Assembly (NCBI GenBank): GCA_946183365.1
Contig: CAMHAH010000009.1
Coordinates: 53,365 to 117,364 of the forward strand
Source: an uncultured Clostridia bacterium
GTDB taxonomy: Bacteria; Bacillota; Clostridia; Oscillospirales; Acutalibacteraceae
Direction of reading: 5' to 3'
DNA: 64,000 nucleotides
Of the stretch, positions 53,801 through 60,843 are shown one piece after another (position 1 is the stretch's first letter; every line of letters begins with the position of its first letter). The notes beneath the pieces are model-generated. The model searched no databases, was not told the DNA's origin, and was given only the letters and a program-made list of their open reading frames with translations. A program made the translations under genes and the position numbers.

Positions 53801-55502
53801 GGCTGCCACCACGGAAAAGGAGTACCTTTCGCATTACTCGGTCAATAACTACGACGACTTTACCGTGGGCATCAACGACGCCTTCGGATGCGACAAAAAA
53901 GAAATCAACAATATCATCCCGGGAGTAAAGTGGCAGACCGTTCTCAATCAGCCCCATATGCTTTATGCCTGCGGCTTCAAGCAGGGATATCAGCCGTTGG
54001 TACCGGGCGATCTGGTGCTCAGCGGCAGTAACGAGGTACCCGATGGCTTTGCGTCTGTTCAGGATGTGAAATTCCCCTATGAACAAGAACCGCTCAACCT
54101 CGCGTATTACTATCACGAGAAAAGCGGCGAGTGTTCTCCGGCTTATCTGTATATACGCCGTGCCGCTCCCGTGAGAGGCAAATATATTGCCTCCGTCAAG
54201 GTCGCGACCTATAACCCCGATCCGAAATGGGAAGAGGAAGAACGAAAGGCGAACGACGATTTCTCGAACGATTTATGTTATTATTCTCTGTTAAGTGCTT
54301 CTTCAGAGATACTTCTCCAGAATCTGAGACAGTATTCCGTGAATACTTGGTATAACAAATCCGACAAGGGAGGAGAATGGGCTGCCACAGATTATGAAGA
54401 AGCGGCGGCGTATCTGGGTGTGACCTATACCGATAATCCCGCAAAAGCGATCCACGGCTTGCTGCGAATGAGAGCGGATCTCAATGCGACGCCGACAGAG
54501 ACCCTGACGGTGAACGGCGCCAAGTATTCGCTTGTCCAGAACGTTACAAACAAAGAGCCCACGCCGATCGTTTCCGCAAACGGTGAAATGTATTATCTGT
54601 ACGCTACCGTAAGCTCAGGCGGAAGCTCCACCGGCGACGCGCTGACTGAGATCGAAGTCTCCGATAATGTCTTTGAGCCCGGAATGGCTACCGTACTGAC
54701 GGTTGACCACGGCGATATACCGGCACAAAAGGACTTCTACGGCAACGTTACGGCTCAGGCGGAGTATGCGGTTCCTTACGGCGATACACAAGACGTCCTC
54801 TATATCCATCAAAAGACAAATTCGAGTCTTACCGGTATCGACAGCTTCTTTGTCGGCGTCGGCGATACAGAGGCAGCGGCGCTTAAGGACCTGCTCATGC
54901 AGGGCGCGACAAACTGCCTGCCCCTGAACCTCAACAAAGGCTCATCGTCCGACGCGAGCGTTTTCATCGGCTACCATTATTACAATCCCGATTATGTCAA
55001 TACCAGGCGGACAAAGTATTATATGGAGAGCGCGGTCAAGGACCTGTACGTTTATGTCGGAGAGAATCCGGAGAAACGTCTGACGATCGACAAGCGCAAA
55101 TATACCCTCTGCGGCAACCGCAATCTCAATTACGGCACAGGCGGCACGCCGATGTATCTCTACCAGACGACGGCGTTGATCAATGATAAGGACAAGAACG
55201 ACGCGTCCTATATCACATCCGTCGCCGCGGCGCAGTATGACAGAGTACCGGAGGATATTGCGGATAACAGGTGGGAAAACCTCTTGACTACCGAGAACAA
55301 ACGTATTAATATGAATGAAGGCTTGAACGCAGGCGTCAGAGGCTATGCCAAGGATGATAAAGGTCAGCACCTTATTGATTCGAGGATCTATGTGTTTGTT
55401 CACCGAAACGATAACTACGTCAAGCCCGAGGCGGTCATCACCGGAGGTTATTTCACGGATACCACCGTATTCGGTGATCTGGTCTTGAACAAGAAGCAAT
55501 AA
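50826..55502 (+). CDS. Giant relative of the envelope paralogs with extra beta-modules
   Basis: 1558 residues. The ATG at 50826 lies inside the previous gene and is preceded by AGGAGG, so the overlap is real. N-terminal membrane helix at about 19-46. Residues 52-118 are the shared beta-module (LYVGEVRVYQGKTADAA, IEGNLNEGTDEDAVILGYST, AITDVRMMQM). Helical region to 445, membrane helices within 449-535, and the C-module with ADLNAYEGKQWNALYSSQN at about 575-600. An acidic Pro/Thr linker (660-698) leads to a second half built from repeated modules beginning at about 700, 863, 1118, 1273, 1338, 1401 and 1460; several show LNKG/LNYG followed by IGYHY or MYLYQ. No C-terminal anchor. Function unknown. 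Confidence 0.87.
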   Translation: MKQKMNRLTQVLMKKTNKFLFASLAVVLALVIGLLAHFQMFGFLVRAEEAKALYVGEVRVYQGKTADAAADACKKDGFIPIEGNLNEGTDEDAVILGYSTTENKDEAITDVRMMQMTSGFSTINYKDLVARQYPGLDSVIDEQYNIIKEFKSKVENGSYNAKTALRFLNLYEIPELNMKLGDYYLSDSLNKEMLQKLLLQTAAAVSTTVYNQLALGVSDCSEDNWASRVYQNKDILEFPENEDGVEAGVDPYAQLDRDYLSSAERLVDVIHDFSTKYQTGIARVNENDGKMPDPDPEEASNEELSEIGSESLALTAYGVLNQYKYDDNTLLGDWLVEMGNLTLSNKAELRNLYPLIASMTHGQIVTTQMVGLPVSTLYLNELSGSENDFADSINEAKKECRDFNNAETISVWTGVDQKIFDQECAVTGDAQRYTNLKDTVENLTKRNKVIATLEAISSWCSTITSIAGITALGMLPKMMVGWFAKDAAIWAANHTTLAWIFGGLAKGAAYVSAGCTLITLAILLIMLVVFLYDCLKPECDDLSYTDIPTVTMDLSADVNDSDNRGMLRYDLIQSPDGKADLNAYEGKQWNALYSSQNTQAGKPIAVPNDGAPFIIKKNDAENPAGYKAVRNFDEIYAANVNANVKEKDAPAVYLFYSYPGESANTTEVKDGDKPTENQDDDPRETTAPTEAQPDPAEKKQYIASVYLSCEGSETIAKSKLTQQGYKVIDVNLTPELSANKRSYSYLGYTVTSNEKAAVTDIRMAKIKSTSQAVMYGTVKYTAAGFDGHGNSICYTKDTSVGSPILADDIQIADQLSDGKKGYVPVCYFGSAAYNFDACVNNSKWDKAKYIFFSPSEKITSGTEYISGLYFVSGANAEEAGWSLTEYAEKLGGKLLGEENFTKGRQWHKKVMGPEYGMNCYVKDMQTYLCYTTTYDPKRAIFDVQFYAGTPRMQNMMTTLTAYTGNKDTNYAQTGYGITNVFMQSAKSMPEYQAATTEKEYLSHYSVNNYDDFTVGINDAFGCDKKEINNIIPGVKWQTVLNQPHMLYACGFKQGYQPLVPGDLVLSGSNEVPDGFASVQDVKFPYEQEPLNLAYYYHEKSGECSPAYLYIRRAAPVRGKYIASVKVATYNPDPKWEEEERKANDDFSNDLCYYSLLSASSEILLQNLRQYSVNTWYNKSDKGGEWAATDYEEAAAYLGVTYTDNPAKAIHGLLRMRADLNATPTETLTVNGAKYSLVQNVTNKEPTPIVSANGEMYYLYATVSSGGSSTGDALTEIEVSDNVFEPGMATVLTVDHGDIPAQKDFYGNVTAQAEYAVPYGDTQDVLYIHQKTNSSLTGIDSFFVGVGDTEAAALKDLLMQGATNCLPLNLNKGSSSDASVFIGYHYYNPDYVNTRRTKYYMESAVKDLYVYVGENPEKRLTIDKRKYTLCGNRNLNYGTGGTPMYLYQTTALINDKDKNDASYITSVAAAQYDRVPEDIADNRWENLLTTENKRINMNEGLNAGVRGYAKDDKGQHLIDSRIYVFVHRNDNYVKPEAVITGGYFTDTTVFGDLVLNKKQ

Positions 55503-55515
55503 AGGAGATCAACCC

Positions 55516-55821
55516 ATGTTGAATATCAATAAAATCAAGCAAGACGATGTGATTATATTTGAGCTTGAAGGACGTTTGGATACTGTATCGGCGCCCGCGC
55601 TGCAGGACGCGGTAGATGAAGAGATCGGTGACGCGGCAGCAGTTGTATTCGATTTCAAAAAGCTGGAGTATTTATCCTCGGCAGGACTGAGAATACTGCT
55701 GACAACACAGCAGGACATGGAAGAAACAGGCCGCCCCGACGTCACGGTTCAGGGCGCAAATGCCGATATCCTGAGTGTCTTTGCTGTCACCGGCTTTGAC
55801 AATGTTTTGAACGTAAAATAA
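55516..55821 (+). CDS. STAS-domain anti-anti-sigma factor
   Basis: A 101-residue STAS protein of the SpoIIAA/RsbV type. It has FELEGRLDTVSAPALQDAV at the start and the phosphorylatable serine in LEYLSSAGLRILL. Such proteins bind RsbW-like kinases when dephosphorylated and release a sigma factor or other partner. It starts 13 bases after the giant gene and lies 12 bases before a phosphatase that carries its own RsbW-like ATPase domain, so both halves of the switch are side by side. No sigma factor gene is nearby. Confidence 0.92.
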   Translation: MLNINKIKQDDVIIFELEGRLDTVSAPALQDAVDEEIGDAAAVVFDFKKLEYLSSAGLRILLTTQQDMEETGRPDVTVQGANADILSVFAVTGFDNVLNVK

Positions 55822-55833
55822 CGGAGGTCGGAT

Positions 55834-57960
55834 ATGCCGAAAAAAAGCGTCAGAGAAATGACAAAGCGGGAGCGTATACGCCACTCTCTGTCGAGCCGTA
55901 TTTTTCGCTTTGTACTATTGGGCTCGGTGCTGCTCGGGATAGTCTGTCTGTTGATAGGACTCAGCTTATATACCGTAGCGGTCGCAAGACAAGATATTTC
56001 TACAGCGTTCAATCTGTCGCGCAATGCTTCCGCCGTTCTGTCCAAAGCAGCCAATACCGAACCTCTTTCCCGCGATGTGATGAACCGGTATCGCGCTCTG
56101 TCCGAATCGGAAAGAGCCGATCCGTCGTCCGAATCCTACAAGGCGCATTTTGCGGATCTGACCAAGCGCGAGGATTACAAGATGATCCTGTCGGTGCTCA
56201 GCGATTACAGGCAATCAAGCGATGTATATGACATCTATCTTGCCATGTATGATATCGACACCGATGCGATGGTTTATATCGCCGACCCCGATTCCAACAA
56301 TCCCTATGAACCGGGCGCTTGGGAGAGCGTCCGGCACGAGGGCATCAAAAAGTTCCTTGAGTGGGACGGAACAGGTATGCTCTATGATATCGGCAAACCG
56401 GAAAAATACGGCTGGATGTGCACCTCCGGCGTTCCTGTCCGGAGCAGATCGGGTGAGGTGACCGGCTTTATCCTTGCCGACGTCACTTTGAATAACGTAG
56501 TTTCCGGTATGTGGAGCTTTGTTTTGCAGTATTTCGTCGCGCTGCTGCTTGTGATCGCTCTGTTCGGTTTTCTGCTGCTGCGTTACATGAAAAAAACAGT
56601 CGTAAAACCGATCGACGATATCACGGCGGCTTCCCGCAATTATTCAGCGGATAAGAAGGCGGGCGTTCAAAATACCGCGCACTTTACGAACCTCGATATC
56701 CGCACCGGAGACGAAATAGAAAACCTTGCCCTAACCGTAAAGGAAATGGAAGGCAATCTGCAGGATTACGAAAAGAACCTGACATCGATCACAGCGGAAA
56801 AGCAGCGTATCCATACCGAGCTGACGCTCGCCAATAAAATCCAGGCGGATATGCTGCCAAACATCTTTCCCGCTTTTCCCGACAGGGATGAATTCGATAT
56901 TTATGCCTCTATGATTCCCGCCAAAGAGGTGGGCGGCGATTTTTACGATTTCTTCTTTATCGACCGCGATCATCTTGCTTTGGTGATTGCCGATGTATCG
57001 GGTAAGGGGATCCCCGCCGCGATGTTTATGGTGATGGCGAAGGGCATTATCGAAACGCAGTGTATGAGCGGTAGCACGCCTGCGCAGATCCTGACGGAAG
57101 TCAACCGGCTGATATGCGCCAAAAATCGTGAAAAGATGTTTGTTACGGTATGGCTCGGGATTGTCGACCTGCGCAGCGGCGAGTTGATCGCCGCAAACGC
57201 CGGTCATGAGTATCCGATCCTCAAGAACCCCGATTCGAATTTTGAAGTTCTCAAGGATAAGCATGGCTTTGTGATCGGCGGGTTCGAGCGAATCAGGTAT
57301 AAGGACTATACGATCCGGATGCAGCCGGGCAGCAAGCTGTTCGTCTACACCGACGGCGTAGCGGAGGCAACGGACGCAGATGAAAAGATGTTCGGTCTGG
57401 AACGCACCGTTGCCGCGCTGAATAAGGCAAAGGATAAATCGCCTCAGATCATCCTGGAAACGGTCGACGCAGACGTTCGAGAGTTTGTCGGCGACGCGGA
57501 ACAGTTTGACGATCTGACGATGATGTGCTTTGCGTATTACGGAGCGCCCGCAGTCAAGGAGCTGACAGTGCCGGCGAGGATCGACCGTCAGCCGCAGGTC
57601 ACAGCGTTTGTCGAAGCTGAATTAAACGCTATGGACTGTTCGTGCAGCGGGCGGTCACAGATCAATATCGCGATCGACGAGCTGTTCGGAAACATCGCTT
57701 CTTACGCTTATCCCGACTCGGAGGGCAACGCTACCGTACGGGTCAAGACCGACAGGCAAAAAACCGAGATCACCGTTACCTTGATCGACAGCGGCATTCC
57801 GTTCGATCCGCTTCAGGCGCAGGAACCGGATATCACTCTTCCCACGCATCAGAGAAAGGTCGGAGGGCTCGGCATCCATATGGTCAAAAACTCAATGGAT
57901 GCGGTCGATTACGAATACAAAGACGGTCAGAATGTTCTGACTATCAGAAAAAAATTATAA
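55834..57960 (+). CDS. Transmembrane SpoIIE/RsbU-type phosphatase with fused RsbW-like ATPase
   Basis: 708 residues. Membrane helices at about 27-52 and 229-251 flank an extracytoplasmic sensor region. HAMP and a coiled coil (to about 325) follow. The PP2C-type phosphatase domain has PAKEVGGDFYDFF, IADVSGKGIPAAMF, ANAGHEYP, YTDGVAEATD and DDLTMMCF. The C-terminal HATPase_c_2 domain (about 575-705) has the N-box IAIDELFGNIASYAYP. One chain could thus both phosphorylate and dephosphorylate the neighbouring STAS protein in response to an outside signal. Last gene of the locus; a strong terminator begins 41 bases downstream. Confidence 0.93.
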   Translation: MPKKSVREMTKRERIRHSLSSRIFRFVLLGSVLLGIVCLLIGLSLYTVAVARQDISTAFNLSRNASAVLSKAANTEPLSRDVMNRYRALSESERADPSSESYKAHFADLTKREDYKMILSVLSDYRQSSDVYDIYLAMYDIDTDAMVYIADPDSNNPYEPGAWESVRHEGIKKFLEWDGTGMLYDIGKPEKYGWMCTSGVPVRSRSGEVTGFILADVTLNNVVSGMWSFVLQYFVALLLVIALFGFLLLRYMKKTVVKPIDDITAASRNYSADKKAGVQNTAHFTNLDIRTGDEIENLALTVKEMEGNLQDYEKNLTSITAEKQRIHTELTLANKIQADMLPNIFPAFPDRDEFDIYASMIPAKEVGGDFYDFFFIDRDHLALVIADVSGKGIPAAMFMVMAKGIIETQCMSGSTPAQILTEVNRLICAKNREKMFVTVWLGIVDLRSGELIAANAGHEYPILKNPDSNFEVLKDKHGFVIGGFERIRYKDYTIRMQPGSKLFVYTDGVAEATDADEKMFGLERTVAALNKAKDKSPQIILETVDADVREFVGDAEQFDDLTMMCFAYYGAPAVKELTVPARIDRQPQVTAFVEAELNAMDCSCSGRSQINIAIDELFGNIASYAYPDSEGNATVRVKTDRQKTEITVTLIDSGIPFDPLQAQEPDITLPTHQRKVGGLGIHMVKNSMDAVDYEYKDGQNVLTIRKKL

Positions 57961-58000
57961 TTACGCTTTTTGCCGATTCAAAATAATACTTGCATCATAT

Positions 58001-58052
58001 AAAGCCCGATCATCAGTTGAGCATAGTCGCTCTCTGATGGTCGGGCTTTTTT
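58001..58052 (+). terminator. Strong terminator of the envelope-system locus
   Basis: AAAGCCCGATCATCAG pairs with CTGATGGTCGGGCTTT and is followed by TTTTATTT. It is the first clear intrinsic terminator after 37209. The remaining non-coding bases to 58248 hold only a minus-strand terminator. Confidence 0.9.
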
Positions 58053-58137
58053 ATTTGGTTTACAAATGTAATTACGCTTCTCTTTCATTGCTTTTTCAGA
58101 CTGGACTTCCTCCGGTTTTATTGTTGTGCCTTCATTA

Positions 58138-58170
58138 CAAAAACACAGCCGAGATTCTCGTCCCGACTGT
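58138..58170 (-). terminator. Terminator of the dockerin/transglutaminase-like gene
   Basis: On the minus strand ACAGTCGGGA pairs with TCTCGGCTGT (10 pairs including two G-U) around a 6-base loop, followed by GTTTTTGT. Confidence 0.7.
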
Positions 58171-58248
58171 ATGTCTGTATGCCTATACTTTATTATTACC
58201 TTATCTTAATGATATTGCACATCCGTGTGCTTTTCTAAGTATTGTTCA

Positions 58249-59412
58249 TTAGTTTTTATACTCTCTGATCCATTGGCTGCCGCCCTGCACATCATATCTC
58301 AAGACAGAGCTGTCGGGATAACCAACAAGGCAGGCGCAATGGCCGCCCGGCTTGATCGTATCATAGTAGAGGTTATAGGTTACTATATCGTGATCGCGTT
58401 CGGGATTCTCTTTGCCGCCCGGAGACATCAGCATAGACGTTAGCCCTAAATCGCGTGCGGCGAAGGCGACGTAAACAGCGCCGTCCACGCACATGACCTT
58501 TGAATACGAGTAGTGGGCTTCGATATATTCCGAAAACGCCTTTAACTTCTCTTTATCCGTCATGCTGTCCGTCCAACAAGCCTTTTCGATCTTGCGTACC
58601 TCGGTCAGCGTATTTTCGATATTCGTCTTATTGGTTCTCAAATCAATCATCACCATACAGCGCTTGATCAATTTCCCTTTGTAGAAAAAGTCGATGGGGA
58701 AGGAGCACTTTTCGCATTTCAGCCCCCACACATTTGCACGGAACGGATAATACATACCCGAGGCGTAGTGCGCGGCGACCCACGCGGCTTCCTCTCCTTT
58801 TTTATTGCGAACAAGACAGTCGTAGCCGACAGCGGCTTTTCCGTTGCTCGTCATCAGATAGCTTTCCTTGAAGCGACTGTCAGCGTAGTCCGTCTTATAG
58901 TCATAGCTGCCGTTGTTGACTTGAATGTAGATGTCCTCCGGTGCTAAGGTGCGGTCGGGGATCAGCATGAGCGTTCGATTGACGGAGCTTTGGCTGCTGT
59001 CGATCACAAGCGTATCGGGAATGTCAGAAACGTCAAAGCTCACACCGTCCACGGTCACCATGCCGTTGATAACCTCCGGCGCTGTTTCGGCTTCTGTCGG
59101 CAGTGGTTCATCGACGCTGCTTCCTATCGGGTATCCGTCGTCCATATTGGCAAGGTATCTCTGAATAAAGGAAACGTCCGTGATGGATAGACCGCCGCCG
59201 TCAACGTCTCCGTATCTGAGGATGTGACCGTTTGTATCCTCGATCATTTCCGCTAATACGCGCTGGATCACCGTCGCGTCTGTGATAGTGACCTCACCAT
59301 CACGGTCCGTGTCACCCATCTTATATACAGCGGCATGACTGGCTAAGGCGGTTCCTATTATCATTGTGAACAGCATAAGTGCCGTGAAGATAGATCGTAA
59401 AACTATTTTCAT
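58249..59412 (-). CDS. Secreted dockerin protein with transglutaminase-like domain
   Basis: 387 residues from the ATG at 59412, with GGAGAA upstream. A signal peptide (about 1-28) is followed directly by a type I dockerin at the N-terminus, with two loops DTDRDGEVTITDA and DVDGGGLSITDV, each followed by an IQR-L helix. After a Pro/Glu linker comes a beta domain. A C-terminal region then resembles a transglutaminase/protease core: Cys in VMCVDGAVYVAFAARDLGL, His in GGHCACLVGY and an Asp in LRYDVQGG. This position of the dockerin is less common than C-terminal ones. Likely displayed on a cohesin scaffold. Whether the enzyme is active, and on what, is unknown. Confidence 0.82.
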   Translation of the reverse strand: MKIVLRSIFTALMLFTMIIGTALASHAAVYKMGDTDRDGEVTITDATVIQRVLAEMIEDTNGHILRYGDVDGGGLSITDVSFIQRYLANMDDGYPIGSSVDEPLPTEAETAPEVINGMVTVDGVSFDVSDIPDTLVIDSSQSSVNRTLMLIPDRTLAPEDIYIQVNNGSYDYKTDYADSRFKESYLMTSNGKAAVGYDCLVRNKKGEEAAWVAAHYASGMYYPFRANVWGLKCEKCSFPIDFFYKGKLIKRCMVMIDLRTNKTNIENTLTEVRKIEKACWTDSMTDKEKLKAFSEYIEAHYSYSKVMCVDGAVYVAFAARDLGLTSMLMSPGGKENPERDHDIVTYNLYYDTIKPGGHCACLVGYPDSSVLRYDVQGGSQWIREYKN

Positions 59413-59576
59413 ACAGGTTCTCCAATCCGTAAAAACAAATGTCGAATAATGTTATTTCTGATTATATTGTAGCAGAATACTTTGATTTTGCATACGTTCA
59501 ATTTGCATAGACTTTTTCGTCATTTCTGACAATTCAAATAGATATATGTTGTTTATTCCGTAACTCCTGATGTGTT

Positions 59577-59735
59577 TTGACAGATTATCTCGACACTTAA
59601 TGATATAATCTGTTGCTATGATAGCTTTTTGGAGGTTTAGTTGGGAAGATTATAATTCTGTCAGTGAAAGTGCTATAATTGATAGAATATTACATTATAT
59701 TGCCGTAATGTCTGAGGGCATTGCGGCATTTTTTT
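59577..59735 (+). ncRNA. Candidate small RNA or attenuator (promoter to terminator, about 120 nt)
   Basis: TTGACA at 59577 and an extended -10 (TGATATAAT, -10 hexamer at 59604-59609) have a long 21-base spacer. Transcription would begin near 59616. A very strong intrinsic terminator, TGCCGTAATGTC-TGAG-GGCATTGCGGCA followed by seven T, ends at 59735. No credible reading frame lies between; a GGAGG at 59631 leads only to a very short frame. It precedes the sigma-like gene at 59869 and may control it. The rest of 59413-59868 shows no gene. Confidence 0.5.
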
Positions 59736-59868
59736 ATTCGACAAAAAAGTGTGTAAATAAGTTTGTTTATATTCTTTTCTTTGTCGTTCGACGTTATCTT
59801 CTATATATCCGCTCCCCTCCTTGTGAATTTGAGATTTTACCATTTCAAATTACACGGAGGTTTTTTAT

Positions 59869-60302
59869 TTGAAAACAATCAATTTGCGGGACTACTATCC
59901 GCATTATAAAGAAGATGAATTTTATGAGGTACCGGACGCTGTCGCTGATTTGTTGCGCGAATTTGAACGTAAGGAAAAAACTATATAAGAAAAATGAAGC
60001 GTTATCGTGCATATTTCTCGCTCGATGTCGGAGACAGAATTGAAAGCGAAACGCTCCTTTCACAGAATGATCCCGCCGATATTTTGGAACTGAGAATGCT
60101 TTTTGAAATAGCATATCAATCACTTGATATGCTGACCCGAAAGCAAGGGCTCAGAGTTTACAAGTATCTTTTTTTAGGTATGAGTATTGAAGAAATATCG
60201 GAGGAAGAAGAACGGTCAACTACTTCTGTCAAGGAGAGTATTGAACGAGGATTTAGCCGGCTTCAAAAAATTTTTGAAAAAATTTTTGAAGAAAACCCGT
60301 AA
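59869..60302 (+). pseudogene. Frameshifted sigma-70-like regulator of mobile-element type
   Basis: Two adjoining frames together give one protein like the short sigma-70-related regulators of clostridial conjugative elements. From the TTG at 59869 (after ACGGAGG) the first frame encodes LKTINLRDYYPHYKEDEF up to FERKEK and then hits TAA at 59986. The second frame continues with YIRKMKRYRAYFSLD, then sigma region 4-like LTRKQGLRVYKYLFLGM and TSVKESIERGFSRLQKIFEK to 60302. Adding one A to the A6 run at 59975-59980 would fuse them exactly. Either a true pseudogene, a sequencing error in the homopolymer, or slippage-controlled expression. Confidence 0.75.
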
Positions 60303-60843
60303 AATCAGCTCAAAAATGTCCTGATATATAGAAGGGTATTTTTTCAGCGGATAAAATATCATGCTCGAATACATAAAGTATCGGCGTGGGGCTGTGAGAA
60401 TTCCGCTATGAACCCGTCTAAGGTCTTTGACAACTGAATACCAACATTTCTTCTACCTTCCTTCTGTGTCCTAAAAGGACGAGCCACAAGAGCGGACGCT
60501 GTACTGCCAATACAGCCTCTATGTCTCTGACGGTATGACCGCAATCATACCGAAGGCGATGAAAAGCAGAATACATAATGATACTTCCGTCAAGTCCTAA
60601 AGCCGAGCGAGATAGCAACCGTCGCAGCAAAGGATGGCGGCCGCGGGCGATCCTCGCGGTGGTGGAATTCCAATGAGGCCGTATGCGGCGGCCGGAAGAT
60701 ATGTTCCCTTGTGTTTGGGGCGTCGAGGACAAATATAAACATAAACACTGGCCGTCTACTCATAACGGGTATAAATGGGATATTCGGAGCAGACGGTCAG
60801 TGTTCAATCCACAAATATCATTTTTGAGAAAGGAGTGTGCGAT
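60303..60843 (+). other. 541-nt non-coding region with strong secondary structure
   Basis: No gene. Many compact inverted repeats occur: GTCCTAAAAGGAC (about 60468), CTGTA...TACAG (about 60508), GGTATGA/TCATACC (about 60532-60552), and a 14-pair stem AACACTGGCCGTCT/AGACGGTCAGTGTT at 60744-60804. No terminator-like T run follows. AAAGGAG for the next gene lies at its end. It may be a structured leader, a large non-coding RNA, or the origin region of a mobile element. Confidence 0.5.

Noticed and set aside
59618..59872. 84-residue frame before the sigma-like gene as a gene
   Set aside because: It spans a strong intrinsic terminator, has no fitting ribosome site and reads as low-complexity aromatic sequence.
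59975..59981. AAAAAAC as a programmed -1 frameshift heptamer in the sigma-like gene
   Set aside because: The zero-frame codon phase does not match the X XXY YYZ arrangement and no downstream pseudoknot is evident, so an indel in the homopolymer is simpler. The option is still noted in the finding.
60303..60843. Group II intron remnant
   Set aside because: I could not find a domain V-like hairpin or the typical GUGYG 5' end, and no intron-encoded reverse transcriptase is present.
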